64,000 bases of DNA from Agrobacterium tumefaciens (GTDB lineage Bacteria > Pseudomonadota > Alphaproteobacteria > Rhizobiales > Rhizobiaceae). A model generated the notes under the pieces. The model ran no database searches. It saw only the letters and a list, made by a program, of their open reading frames with translations, and had not been told where the DNA came from. A program made the position numbers and the translations under genes. The stretch is from contig CP048470.1 of the NCBI GenBank assembly GCA_025559845.1, positions 1,969,001 through 2,033,000 of the forward strand, in the 5' to 3' direction. This document shows, piece after piece, positions 51,610 to 60,542 of the stretch (the first letter of the stretch is position 1; each line of letters starts with the position of its first letter).

Positions 51610-52310
51610 AAATCGACCGAATGGACATGCCCGCTCTGGCTGATGAATACGTGCTTGGTTTGCTGGATCGCGCCGAGGCGATCGAAATCGAGGCGGCTAT
51701 GGAAACGGATGCCGAACTGATGGCGGCAGTGGCGGCAAGTCGCGACCGGTTTCTTCCGCTTGACACAACGGCGGAGCCCGTTGCCATTGGCGACGGACTG
51801 TGGACGAAGATCGCGGGTTCACTGCCGCCTCAGGTCACATCCTCCAAGTCAGCCGTAACACCTCCCGCCAATCAAAACAGCAAGAGCCGTTGGCGCGCCG
51901 CTGCCATTTCCGCTATGGCCGCTTGCGTGTTTCTTTCCGTAGGGCTGGCGCTCAGCCTGATGCGAACGGTCGAGCCGCTGGTCATTGCGGTTCTCGTGAA
52001 TGAGGCAGGTGAGGTGCAGGCTGTTGTTGAGGATTTTGGAAACGAGAATGCCAGCGTCAGGCTTCTGGCGGATTTCACGGTACCCGATGACAAGATGATC
52101 CAGGTCTGGACGCTGCCGTCGCGTGACATGGGCCCGGTGTCACTTGGCCTGATCGAGAATGCACGCTCCGTCAGCCTTACCGGGCCTGCTTTGCCGAGGC
52201 CACAAAACGGGCAACTCTACGAGCTGACCCTCGAAAATGCGGGAGGGTCACCAACTGGCCGTCCGACAGGGCCCATCCTTGCGAAAGGCTTTGCAAAAAT
52301 GCCGCGTTGA
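51606..52310 (+). CDS. RskA-like membrane anti-sigma factor
   Basis: Anti-sigma factor of 234 residues. The cytoplasmic N-terminus (ALADEYVLGLLDRAEAIEIE) is the zinc-free anti-sigma helix bundle; one transmembrane helix lies near residues 97-119; the periplasmic part is the RskA C-terminal domain with PDDKMIQVWTLPSRDMGPVS and ENAGGSPTGRPTGPILAKG. It would hold the sigma factor inactive until a periplasmic signal or regulated proteolysis releases it. The ATG at 51606 is coupled to the sigma stop. Confidence 0.9.
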   Translation: MKIDRMDMPALADEYVLGLLDRAEAIEIEAAMETDAELMAAVAASRDRFLPLDTTAEPVAIGDGLWTKIAGSLPPQVTSSKSAVTPPANQNSKSRWRAAAISAMAACVFLSVGLALSLMRTVEPLVIAVLVNEAGEVQAVVEDFGNENASVRLLADFTVPDDKMIQVWTLPSRDMGPVSLGLIENARSVSLTGPALPRPQNGQLYELTLENAGGSPTGRPTGPILAKGFAKMPR

Positions 52311-52475
52311 TCTCACGGCGCGGGGTTTGTTTTCCATGATCTATCGTGTAGCGATTTCGGCTACGCACCGCACACAAAATTGACGATTGTGTGTGCGCAT
52401 GCAACATGACACTGTTTTTGAAACGGGCGGTTTGGAAAGGGCAAAAATGCCTCGGCCGCCAGACAGGGGACATTG
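52311..52475 (+). promoter_or_regulatory. Upstream region of peptide/amide system 2
   Basis: 165 bp without a gene. It contains an inverted repeat GCACACA (52370-52376) / TGTGTGC (52390-52396) flanking a TTGACG hexamer at about 52380, which could be an operator-covered promoter for the solute-binding gene. AGGGGA precedes its start codon. Confidence 0.4.
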
Positions 52476-54011
52476 ATGCTACGCAACTATTTCTCGCATT
52501 CGATGAATGTGACGCGGCGTGCCGCGCTGACGCTGGCGCTCGGAACGGCACTCGCCTTACCTTTTTCAACTGATAATGCGGAGGCTGCGCCGAAGAACAC
52601 CCTCGTTCTGGGCATGGCCGTCGAACCTGCAGGTCTCGACCCCAGTATTGCAGCGCCTGTCGCCATTGGTCAGGTCACCTGGCAGAACGTGTTCGAGGGT
52701 CTCGTCACCATCGACAACAAGGGAAAGGTTAAGCCACAACTCGCTGAGAGCTGGGAGATTTCTCCCGATGGCAAGACATATACGTTCAAATTGCGTCAGG
52801 GCGTGACCTTCCACGATGGGGAAGCATTCGATTCATCCGTTGCCAAATTCTCGCTTGATCGTGCGCGTGGCGATGCTTCCGTCAATCCGCAAAAGCGGTT
52901 CTTTGCGTCCATCGACACCATTGAGACGCCGGACGCGGCAACGCTTGTGTTGAAACTCAAACAGCCTGCAGGCAGCCTCATTTATTGGCTCGGCTGGCCA
53001 GCGTCCGTCATGGTTGCGCCGAAGAGCGCTGACAACAACAAGACAACGCCTGTCGGCACCGGTCCGTTCAAATTCGCAAGCTGGGCCAAAGGTGACAAGG
53101 TCGAGTTGGAGAAAAATCCCGCCTATTGGGATAAGGCAGTGTCGGTGAAGCTTGAAAAGGCCACCTTCCGTTTCGTAACTGACCCGCAGGCACAGGCCGC
53201 AGCCTTGAAGTCGGGTGACATCGACGCTTTTCCGGAGTTCGGTGCGCCCGAACTGATGTCGTCCTTCGATGGCGATGCGCGCCTCGGCACCTTCGTCGGC
53301 AATACCGAACTGAAGGTGGTTGCAGGCATGAATAGCGCCCGCAAACCTTTTGATGACAAACGTGTCCGTCAGGCTCTGATGATGGCGGTTGATCGTAGCA
53401 CGGTCATTGAAGGTGCCTGGTCGGGCTTTGGCACAGCTATCGGCAGCCATTACACACCCAACGATCGCGGTTATGTCGATACCACGGGTGTTCACCCTTA
53501 CGACGTTGACAAGGCGAAGGCTTTGTTGACCGAGGCTGGTTATCCGGACGGTTTTAGTTTCACGATCAAAGCCCCGCAGATGGCCTATGCCCAGCGCACC
53601 TCTCAGATCTTGCAGGCCATGCTTGCCGAGATTGGCGTCACGATGAACATCGAAACCACCGAGTTTCCGGCGAAATGGGTGGCGGACGTTCTGAAGGGCG
53701 CCGACTACGACATGACGATCGTTGCGCACGCCGAGCCGATGGACATCGATATCTATTCGCGTGATCCCTACTACTTCAACTACAAGAACCCGGCCTTCAA
53801 TGAGCTTGTCAAGAATGTCGAGCTGACTTCTGACGCAAGCGAGCAGGAAAAGCTCTACGGTGAAGCCCAGAAAATTCTCGCTGAAGATGTGCCCGCTCTT
53901 TATCTGTTCGTCATGCCCAAGCTTGGCGTATGGGACAAGAAAATCAAAGGGTTGTGGGAGAACGAGCCGATCCCGTCCAACGTCTTGACCGACGTTCATT
54001 GGGAAGAGTGA
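52476..54011 (+). CDS. Family-5 ABC solute-binding protein, system 2
   Basis: Periplasmic binding protein of 511 residues, SBP_bac_5 family. The N-terminus (NVTRRAALTLALGTALALPF) has a twin arginine ahead of a modest hydrophobic core, so Tat rather than Sec export is possible. The family motif QLAESWEISPDGKTYTFKLR and AVDRSTVIEGAW are present. Two permease genes follow, then an amidase, but no ATPase, so the ligand may be an amide-containing compound and the ATPases may be borrowed. An internal ATG 11 codons in is an alternative start. Confidence 0.92.
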   Translation: MLRNYFSHSMNVTRRAALTLALGTALALPFSTDNAEAAPKNTLVLGMAVEPAGLDPSIAAPVAIGQVTWQNVFEGLVTIDNKGKVKPQLAESWEISPDGKTYTFKLRQGVTFHDGEAFDSSVAKFSLDRARGDASVNPQKRFFASIDTIETPDAATLVLKLKQPAGSLIYWLGWPASVMVAPKSADNNKTTPVGTGPFKFASWAKGDKVELEKNPAYWDKAVSVKLEKATFRFVTDPQAQAAALKSGDIDAFPEFGAPELMSSFDGDARLGTFVGNTELKVVAGMNSARKPFDDKRVRQALMMAVDRSTVIEGAWSGFGTAIGSHYTPNDRGYVDTTGVHPYDVDKAKALLTEAGYPDGFSFTIKAPQMAYAQRTSQILQAMLAEIGVTMNIETTEFPAKWVADVLKGADYDMTIVAHAEPMDIDIYSRDPYYFNYKNPAFNELVKNVELTSDASEQEKLYGEAQKILAEDVPALYLFVMPKLGVWDKKIKGLWENEPIPSNVLTDVHWEE

Positions 54012-54188
54012 GCATTTCCGACAGATGCGGACTGGATCTGTCGTCCCGCCGGTGAACACGTTTCGCCAACAGAGCCTTGTCAGCCCAATAAGCGGGGCTG
54101 ACCGGGTTTCGGCTCAAGGCCGGAAAAATGGAAATCGGCGGGCGGACAGCCCGTGGTAAATGGAAATGCTTGAGAGGACACACAGCCG
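54012..54188. repeat. Inter-cistronic region with an inverted repeat, system 2
   Basis: 177 bp between the binding-protein and first permease genes. It contains a TCAGCCC / GGGCTGA 7-bp stem with an 8-nt loop (near 54079-54100). No gene seen. Such stems commonly set the binding-protein to permease ratio. Confidence 0.4.
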
Positions 54189-55139
54189 ATGATTGCCGTC
54201 ATTCTGCGGCGCCTTGCCAGCCTCATCATTACGCTGTTTGCGGTGTCTCTCATCATCTACGTCGTCATGGGGTTACTTCCGGGTGATCCGGCTGCCATTA
54301 TGCTTGGCACCTCCGCCAGCCCAGATACGCTGGCAGCGCTTCAGAAACAGATGGGTCTCGATCAACCGCTTGCCTTGCGGTACCTTCATTGGCTCGTTGC
54401 CGTCTTCCGTGGTGATCTTGGCCAGTCCTATACATATGGCGTCCCGGTTGCCGGCCTGATCCTTGAACGGCTTGCCGTAACATTGCCGCTTGCCTTGATG
54501 GCTGTCTGCCTGTCCATTCTCATCGCTATCCCGCTTGGTGTGGCTGCGGCACGCAACCGCAATGGTGTCGTTGATTTCGGTGCCGGTCTTTTCTCGCATG
54601 TCGGAATTGCAGTTCCAGGATTTTGGGTCGGCCTGCTCCTGATCCTTGTGTTTTCGACAATGCTGGGCTGGATGCCTTCAGGCGGATTTCCGGGCTGGCA
54701 GGCAGGTTTCGGCGTGGCTTTCACGGCACTGGTGTTGCCTGCTGTCGCCCTGGCGCTTTCGCAGGCCGGCGTCCTGACACGCGTTTGCCGTTCTGCGGTT
54801 CTGGAAGTGATGAATGAGGACTTTGTGCGAACCGCGCGTGCCAAGGGATTGAGCGAGCGAGTGGCGCTTTGGCGCCACGCGGTACCAAACGCGATGATCC
54901 CGGTCGTTACCATGATTGGCCTGCAATTCACGTTTCTGATTGCCGGTGCAGTCCTCGTGGAAAATGTCTTCAATCTGCCAGGACTGGGGCGGCTTGCCTA
55001 TCAGGCACTTACCCAGCGCGACATCGTCGTCATGCAGGCGGTTGTGCTGTTCTTCTCCGGCCTTGTCATCGTCGTGAACTTCATTGTTGATATAGCCTAT
55101 CTGTTCATCGATCCGCGGCTGCGGGCAGGTGCACGATGA
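54189..55139 (+). CDS. Peptide-type ABC transporter permease (DppB/GsiC), system 2
   Basis: Permease of 316 residues. RRLASLIITLFAVSLIIYVV forms the first helix, followed by the DppB-type LLPGDPAAIMLG and LQKQMGLDQPLALRYLHWLV; the EAA loop is RTARAKGLSERVALWRHAVP. Six membrane segments. It overlaps the partner permease gene by 4 bp. Confidence 0.92.
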   Translation: MIAVILRRLASLIITLFAVSLIIYVVMGLLPGDPAAIMLGTSASPDTLAALQKQMGLDQPLALRYLHWLVAVFRGDLGQSYTYGVPVAGLILERLAVTLPLALMAVCLSILIAIPLGVAAARNRNGVVDFGAGLFSHVGIAVPGFWVGLLLILVFSTMLGWMPSGGFPGWQAGFGVAFTALVLPAVALALSQAGVLTRVCRSAVLEVMNEDFVRTARAKGLSERVALWRHAVPNAMIPVVTMIGLQFTFLIAGAVLVENVFNLPGLGRLAYQALTQRDIVVMQAVVLFFSGLVIVVNFIVDIAYLFIDPRLRAGAR

Positions 55140-55957
55140 TGAAAATGATCAGCAGGCGCCCCGCCTTAGTTCTTGGTGTGACCGTTACCGCGTTCCTGGT
55201 GGCAATTGCGCTTCTCTCCCTTGTCTGGACACCGGTCTCGCCGACGAAGATGCAGATCGTCCAGAAACTCAAGTCTCCTGTTTCCTACGGTGGTCTCGGT
55301 ACAGACCATTTTGGTCGTGACGTTCTTTCCATGCTCATGGTTGGCGCATGGAATTCACTGTCGACTGCTGTTGCCGCTGTCGCCATTGGAGCATTTATCG
55401 GTACATTGGTGGGTGTAACTGTTGCGGCTCTTCGTGGCGTCACAGAAACAGTGGTCATGCGGATCTGCGATATCATCTTCGCGCTGCCGCCGATCCTGTC
55501 CGCGATGATGCTCGGCGCATTCATCGGCACCGGCCGTTTCACTGCCATCATCGCAATCGCAACTTTCATGGTCCCCGTCTTTGCCCGTCTCACTCTTGGT
55601 GCAGCCTTGCAGATATGGGCGCGTGAATATGTCACTGCAGCAACCAGCATCGGCCAAAACCGGGCGAAGATATCGCTTTTCCATATCGTGCCCAACATCT
55701 CCAACCAGATCATTGTTCAGGTGACGATACAGCTCGGTCTTGCCATTCTTACCGAGGCAGGGCTGTCCTTTCTCGGGCTCGGCATGCCGCCACCCGCAGC
55801 GACGTGGGGACGCATGCTCGCCGATGCCCAGACCTATCTCGGTGTCGCTCCGTGGCTTGCCGTCATGCCGGGTCTTGCGATTGCCCTTGCCGTTTTCGGC
55901 TTCAATCTTCTCGGTGACGGTCTTCGCGACCTTCTTGACCCGCGCGATACTAGTTGA
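55136..55957 (+). CDS. Peptide-type ABC transporter permease (DppC), system 2
   Basis: Partner permease of 273 residues with LGTDHFGRDVLSMLMVGAWN, the DppC/OppC signature, and EAA loop AATSIGQNRAKISLFHIVP; it ends GDGLRDLLDPRDTS. The short N-terminus lacks the extended cytoplasmic arm of the system 1 protein. The amidase gene starts 62 bp downstream; no ATP-binding gene follows. Confidence 0.92.
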   Translation: MMKMISRRPALVLGVTVTAFLVAIALLSLVWTPVSPTKMQIVQKLKSPVSYGGLGTDHFGRDVLSMLMVGAWNSLSTAVAAVAIGAFIGTLVGVTVAALRGVTETVVMRICDIIFALPPILSAMMLGAFIGTGRFTAIIAIATFMVPVFARLTLGAALQIWAREYVTAATSIGQNRAKISLFHIVPNISNQIIVQVTIQLGLAILTEAGLSFLGLGMPPPAATWGRMLADAQTYLGVAPWLAVMPGLAIALAVFGFNLLGDGLRDLLDPRDTS

Positions 55958-56019
55958 GGGCGGCGCAGCCCCGCGCATTTCACTCCATCTCCCCGTATGA
56001 TTTTGACGAGACGAAGCAC

Positions 56020-57417
56020 ATGACCGATCTCCATCAACTCAACACGCTCGAAATTCTGGCGCTCTACGCCGAGAAAAAGCTGTCACCGTCGGAATATTGG
56101 CAATCGGTAGAAGCACGGATAGCGGCGTTCGAGCCAGTGGTGAATGCGCTTTATGCCTATGACCCGGAGGATGCTCAAAAACAGGCTGCAGCATCCACCG
56201 ACCGTTGGCAAAAGGGCGAGACAGTCGGACCACTTGACGGAATTCCGGTGTCACTCAAAGAGTTGATCGCCACCAAGGGCCAGCCGATCCCGCTCGGTAC
56301 CAAGGCCGTGGAACTGGTGCCTGCGGCCGAGGACGCTCCGGTCGCTGCGCGTTGCCGCGAGGATGGAGCCATCATTTACGCAAAGACGACGTGCCCCGAC
56401 TACGGAATGCTGTCATCTGGCCTGTCGAGCTTCCACAAGTTAAGCCGCAATCCGTGGGACCCGAGCCAAAACCCGGGTGGTTCAAGCGCAGGCGCAGCCT
56501 CTGCCGGCGCAGCCAGCTACGGCACGCTGCATATCGGCACGGACATCGGAGGGTCGGTGCGCCTGCCTGCCGGGTGGACCGGTCTGTTCGGCTTCAAGCC
56601 AAGCCAGGGCCGCATTCCAGTCGATCCCTATTATACCGGTCGCTGTGCAGGTCCTATGACGCGTAGCGTTGTGGACAGTGCTTACGCCATGGCGACACTT
56701 TCTCGCCCGGACTGGCGTGATGGTACATCATTGCCGCCCAATGATATCAACTGGATGGACCTTGATGTTGATGTAAAGGGTCTCAAGATCGGACTGATGC
56801 TGGATGCCGGTTGTGGATTGGCCGTCGATGTCGAAGTGCGCGAGGCAGTCCTGGCTGCTGCAAAACTGTTCGAGGCGGCGGGTGCGATCGTCGTTCCGGT
56901 TGAGCCGGTTCTGACACGGGATATGCTGGATGGGCTTGACGACTTCTGGCGCGCAAAGTTCTGGGGCGATATTGTCACCCTGAGCGATGAGCGGCGCGCT
57001 TCAATATTGCCCTATATTCACGAATGGGCTGTCAAGGGAGCGGGTGTTTCCGGTGCACGAGCCGTCTTTGGTTTCAACCAGACGATGGAGATGCGCAAAA
57101 GCTGCGGACGGTTGATGCAGACGGTCGATGCCGTGATTTCGCCGACAAATCCTATTGTGTCCTATCCTGCCGACTGGGCATCACCCACCAATGATCCGCA
57201 ACGGCCTTTCGAGCATATCGCCTTCACTGTGCCGTGGAACATGTCAGAGCAACCTGCTTCCTCGATCAATTGCGGATTTTCGACGTCGGGCATGCCTATC
57301 GGTTTGCAGATTGTTGGCCCTCGCTACGCTGACCTCCTGGTGCTGAAGCTTTCCAAGGTGTTTGAAGATTGGACCGGTGGTGTGACGAATTGGCCGGAGC
57401 CGCCACAGGCGCGCTGA
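56020..57417 (+). CDS. Amidase signature family hydrolase
   Basis: Amidase of 465 residues with the Ser-cisSer-Lys triad: Lys80 in GIPVSLKELIATKG, Ser155 in NPGGSSAGAASAG and Ser179 in GTDIGGSVRLPAGW. The GGSSAG is a variant of the usual GGSSGG. No signal peptide, so it acts in the cytoplasm, plausibly on a carboxamide imported by the adjacent two-permease transporter. I chose ATG 56020 as the point where homology begins; the frame is open to 55954 inside the permease gene. Precise substrate unknown. Confidence 0.92.
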   Translation: MTDLHQLNTLEILALYAEKKLSPSEYWQSVEARIAAFEPVVNALYAYDPEDAQKQAAASTDRWQKGETVGPLDGIPVSLKELIATKGQPIPLGTKAVELVPAAEDAPVAARCREDGAIIYAKTTCPDYGMLSSGLSSFHKLSRNPWDPSQNPGGSSAGAASAGAASYGTLHIGTDIGGSVRLPAGWTGLFGFKPSQGRIPVDPYYTGRCAGPMTRSVVDSAYAMATLSRPDWRDGTSLPPNDINWMDLDVDVKGLKIGLMLDAGCGLAVDVEVREAVLAAAKLFEAAGAIVVPVEPVLTRDMLDGLDDFWRAKFWGDIVTLSDERRASILPYIHEWAVKGAGVSGARAVFGFNQTMEMRKSCGRLMQTVDAVISPTNPIVSYPADWASPTNDPQRPFEHIAFTVPWNMSEQPASSINCGFSTSGMPIGLQIVGPRYADLLVLKLSKVFEDWTGGVTNWPEPPQAR

Positions 57418-57461
57418 TTTGTCATTATTCTGCGTGTAGTAACGTCATAATACCCGCCTCG

Positions 57462-57508
57462 ATGTTCCTCCTGTTAGCTTGCTCCAGGCATTCTTACGGG
57501 AGGAACAT
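57462..57508 (+). promoter_or_regulatory. Inverted repeat that can occlude the PfpI ribosome-binding site
   Basis: Perfect 10-bp arms ATGTTCCTCC (57462-57471) and GGAGGAACAT (57499-57508) around a 27-nt loop. The right arm is the Shine-Dalgarno sequence of the gene starting at 57511. In the mRNA the stem would hide it. A DNA operator is an alternative reading. Confidence 0.6.
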
Positions 57509-57510
57509 TC

Positions 57511-58077
57511 ATGCCGAAAAAGATACTGATGATCGTTGGCGATTTCGCCGAAGATTACGAAACGATGGTTCCCTTTCAGACCCTTCTGGCTGTAGGTCAT
57601 ACCGTTCACGCCGCTTGCCCCGGAAAAAAGGTGGGCCAGTCCATCGCCACCGCCATCCATGATTTCGAAGGTGACCAGACCTACACGGAAAAGCGTGGCC
57701 ATAATTTTGCGCTCAACGCGACTTTCTCTGAGATCAAGGTGGCTGATTACGACGCACTTGTTATTCCAGGGGGGCGTGCGCCGGAATACCTGCGTCTCAA
57801 CGCGGATGTTCTCTCTGCGGTTAGACATTTCTTCGAAACGGACAAGCCGGTTGCCGCTGTTTGTCATGGCGCGCAATTGCTGGCGGCCGCCAACGTTCTG
57901 AAAGGGCGCACATGTTCAGCCTATCCGGCTTGTCGCCCCGAGGTTGAGCTTGCTGGCGGTACATATGCTGATATCGCCATCGATGCGGCTGTCACCGATG
58001 GCAAGCTGGTAACGGCACCTGCCTGGCCGGCTCATCCGGCGTGGCTCCGCCAGTTCATGACCGTTCTCGGTCAATAG
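57511..58077 (+). CDS. DJ-1/PfpI family protein
   Basis: Type 1 glutamine-amidotransferase-like protein of 188 residues in the DJ-1/PfpI group (proteases, glyoxalases/deglycases or chaperones). The nucleophile elbow [14 protein letters not shown] puts the reactive Cys at residue 118; the conserved Glu lies in the N-terminal GDFAEDYE segment and [12 protein letters not shown] is typical of the family. It is a single gene with its own strong ribosome-binding site, possibly masked by a stem (see the inverted repeat upstream). Exact activity cannot be read from sequence. Confidence 0.92.
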   Translation: MPKKILMIVGDFAEDYETMVPFQTLLAVGHTVHAACPGKKVGQSIATAIHDFEGDQTYTEKRGHNFALNATFSEIKVADYDALVIPGGRAPEYLRLNADVLSAVRHFFETDKPVAAVCHGAQLLAAANVLKGRTCSAYPACRPEVELAGGTYADIAIDAAVTDGKLVTAPAWPAHPAWLRQFMTVLGQ

Positions 58078-58150
58078 ACACGCGTCGGAACAGGGCTTTT
58101 ACCGGCGCTGTTTCCCGTTTATCGTTCAGACTACGGTGAGGGAGGAAACC

Positions 58151-58501
58151 ATGTGCAAGCTGTTCATCAAGGCAGATCCAGCGCTTTGGGAAAGCCACAC
58201 CCGTTCGCTGCGGATTGATGGAATGGTCACAAGCGTCAGGCTTGAGAATTTCTTCTGGACGACACTGGATGAAATCGCCCGCAGGGACGGCATGAACAGT
58301 GTTCAGCTCATTGCCAAGCTTTACAATGAATCGATTGATGCGGGGCATGACCTCGGAAACTTTACCTCGTTCCTGCGTGTCTGTTGCGGTCGCTATCTCG
58401 CCCTGCAGTTATCCGGTGATATCCCGGCTCGTACGGATGTCGCGATCGCGGGACTGGACGCCGACAGCATTCTTGATTCCGAAAAGATCAATTACCACTG
58501 A
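58151..58501 (+). CDS. Ribbon-helix-helix domain protein
   Basis: A 116-residue protein matching the RHH_4-type ribbon-helix-helix family of rhizobia. SLRIDGMVTSVRLENFFWTT is the ribbon and first helix, followed by LDEIARRDGMNSVQLIAKLY; NFTSFLRVCCGRYLALQL completes the fold. It may be a DNA-binding or an oligomerisation module; targets unknown. ATG 58151, 3 nt after GGAGGAAACC, is preferred to GTG 58136. A strong hairpin follows. Confidence 0.85.
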   Translation: MCKLFIKADPALWESHTRSLRIDGMVTSVRLENFFWTTLDEIARRDGMNSVQLIAKLYNESIDAGHDLGNFTSFLRVCCGRYLALQLSGDIPARTDVAIAGLDADSILDSEKINYH

Positions 58502-58512
58502 GCGGCGTAAAC

Positions 58513-58538
58513 GATGCGGCGCCGACAAGCGCCGCATC
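58513..58538. terminator. Bidirectional terminator between RHH gene and peptide system 3
   Basis: Perfect 10-bp stem GATGCGGCGC / GCGCCGCATC with a CGACAA loop, between convergent genes. On the plus strand it leads to TGTTGCTCAGTTTTT. Confidence 0.78.
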
Positions 58539-58544
58539 TGTTGC

Positions 58545-59465
58545 TCAGTTTTTCAGCGCGCGAGGGTCCAAGGCGTCTCGCACTGCATCACCGATATAGT
58601 TGACGCTCAGCACTGTGAGTGAGATCGCAAGTCCTGGCCACAGGACACGGGATGGGGTGAGCTGGAGAAAGTTTGCTCCATCAAACAACAGTCGACCCCA
58701 TGTCGGGAAATCGGATGGGAAGCCGAGACCGAGGAAGGACAAAGCCGATTCCGTGATGATCGCCGAAGCGATGCCAAGTGTTGCGGACACCATGATGGAG
58801 CTCAGGACATTTGGCAGGATATGGCGCAGGATGATGCGGTATTCGCGCATGCCGCTCGACTTTGCTGCCAGAATGAACTCCTGGTTCTTGATTGTCAGCA
58901 CATCGCCGCGAACGATACGTGCCGTGTGCATCCAGCTCGTTATTCCGATGACGAAAACGATCAGGATGAATATCCCGCTTTCCGGGCCGAATGCAGCCCG
59001 CAGCGTGTCACGAAACAGCATGATGATGACCAGTAGCAGGGGTAAAAGCGGCAGCGCCAGAAACAGATCGGTGAGGCGCATGAGCGGGCCGTCCAGTCTG
59101 CGGAAGTATCCCGACAGCACGCCCACCAGTGTACCAAGAACAAGCGCCAGCAGCATGGCGGTGATGCCAACCGCAAGCGAGATACGCCCACCAGCCAGGA
59201 CTTGTGCGAGCATGTCCTTGCCAAGGTTGTCAGTCCCGAACGGGTGAGCCAGCGAAGGCCACTGGTTGCGGTCTTTCACATTGAGAGCATTTGGCGCGAC
59301 TGTGTGGATGTAGGGCCCTACATAGACGGCGAGCAGAATGAACACAAAGACAATCAGTCCAACGACGCCGCCCTTGTGAGCCCTGAACTGTTTCCAGATA
59401 TCGGCCAATGCTGATTGTGTTGGAGTGGCGGCAACGGCTGGCGCTGCAACGGTGGCGTCAGTCAT
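58545..59465 (-). CDS. Peptide ABC transporter permease (DppC/OppC), system 3
   Basis: Permease of 306 residues. LAHPFGTDNLGKDMLAQVLA is the DppC signature; the EAA-loop region is AAKSSGMREYRIILRHILP. The Ala/Thr/Pro-rich N-terminus (TDATVAAPAVAATPTQSA) is unusual. ATG 59465 lies in the end of the upstream permease gene (8-bp overlap). It is the last gene of the minus-strand operon. Confidence 0.92.
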   Translation of the reverse strand: MTDATVAAPAVAATPTQSALADIWKQFRAHKGGVVGLIVFVFILLAVYVGPYIHTVAPNALNVKDRNQWPSLAHPFGTDNLGKDMLAQVLAGGRISLAVGITAMLLALVLGTLVGVLSGYFRRLDGPLMRLTDLFLALPLLPLLLVIIMLFRDTLRAAFGPESGIFILIVFVIGITSWMHTARIVRGDVLTIKNQEFILAAKSSGMREYRIILRHILPNVLSSIMVSATLGIASAIITESALSFLGLGFPSDFPTWGRLLFDGANFLQLTPSRVLWPGLAISLTVLSVNYIGDAVRDALDPRALKN

Positions 59466-60468
59466 AGCGTATCCTCGGATCAAGAATGCCGTAGAGAACG
59501 TCAGCAATCAGATTGAAAAGCACGATCAACACGGCAAAGATGAAGGTCAATGTCTGCACGAGCGGGATATCTGCACCCTGCACGGCGGTAATCAGCAGTT
59601 GACCAAGGCCGTTCACGCGGAAGATCTGCTCGGTGATGATTGCCCCCGAGAAGATTGTCGGAACGCCGAGTGCGATGACGGTAACGACCGGAATGAGGCT
59701 GTTTCGCAAGACGTGGACCAACAGAACGGCCTTTTCCTTTACGCCCTTTGCTCTGGCTGTGCGGACATAGTCCTGATGCAGGTTGTCGAGCATGGAAGCC
59801 CGTACAAAGCGGCTGATCTGTGAAACGTTGTAGAGCGTCAGCACCATCACTGGCAGGAACATCTGCTTTACCTGCGCCACGAAGCTTGCCCAGTCCGTGA
59901 CCCTTAGGTTGGTGTCATAAACCGATGGAAACCACTGCAGATTGGAACTGAAGATGACGACAAGCAGAACACCTGTGAAAAAGGTCGGAACCGAATAACC
60001 GACCATTGAAACGAAGGTGCCGATCTGATCGAAGATCGAATATTGCTTGTAGGCGGAGATCACACCGATCGGGATCGCCAGCAATGCTCCGAACAGGTAG
60101 GCAAGTCCAACAACCCACAAGGTCTGTGGCATGCGCTGGATGACGAGATCAACAACAGGGCTTCGGGTTGCCCAGGATAAAACGCGAGTGCGGTTGCCGT
60201 CACCGATCTGCCAGCCAGTGAGCTGTTCGAAAAGGTTGAGAGGTTCGTTGATGAAGAACTGTTGCAGCCACAAGAGGTAACGGATCAGGAAGGGCTGATC
60301 GAGACCAAGGGAAGCCCGGATCTGTTCGCGAACTTCTGGTGGGATCGTGAGCGGCAGATCGCCGGTCGGATCGTTGGGCGCCAGATCCAGCAGTGCGAAA
60401 ATCACAAAGCTGATGACGAGAAGCGTCGGCACGGCAAAAAGAAGCCGTCGGAGCGTAAAAGTAAACAT
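59458..60468 (-). CDS. Peptide ABC transporter permease (DppB/OppB), system 3
   Basis: Permease of 336 residues, with FTLRRLLFAVPTLLVISFVI as first helix, IRASLGLDQPFLIRYLLWLQ (the OppB-type segment) and EAA loop RTARAKGVKEKAVLLVHVLR. A longer than usual periplasmic loop (FINEPLNLFEQLTGWQIGDG) lies after helix 1. A hairpin separates it from the solute-binding gene upstream. Confidence 0.92.
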   Translation of the reverse strand: MFTFTLRRLLFAVPTLLVISFVIFALLDLAPNDPTGDLPLTIPPEVREQIRASLGLDQPFLIRYLLWLQQFFINEPLNLFEQLTGWQIGDGNRTRVLSWATRSPVVDLVIQRMPQTLWVVGLAYLFGALLAIPIGVISAYKQYSIFDQIGTFVSMVGYSVPTFFTGVLLVVIFSSNLQWFPSVYDTNLRVTDWASFVAQVKQMFLPVMVLTLYNVSQISRFVRASMLDNLHQDYVRTARAKGVKEKAVLLVHVLRNSLIPVVTVIALGVPTIFSGAIITEQIFRVNGLGQLLITAVQGADIPLVQTLTFIFAVLIVLFNLIADVLYGILDPRIRYD

Positions 60469-60499
60469 CGGAAAGTCTCCAGACCTTCAAGGAAATGCA

Positions 60500-60531
60500 A
60501 AGCGCCAGCTCCCCCATTGGGGAAGCCGGCG
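60500..60531 (-). terminator. Imperfect hairpin between binding-protein and permease genes, system 3
   Basis: GCGCC / GGCGC, GCT / AGC and CCCC / GGGG segments stacked with two mismatches and an ATT loop, 12 bp after the binding-protein stop on the minus strand, then TTTGC. Probably a stabilising or partly terminating stem. Confidence 0.6.
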
Positions 60532-60542
60532 CGTGTTGCATC

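Noticed and set aside
57462..57662. Short frame starting MFLLLACSR that looks like a lipoprotein signal
   Set aside because: It overlaps the PfpI gene in another frame, has no ribosome-binding site and loses hydrophobicity at once; the ATG is part of the inverted repeat.
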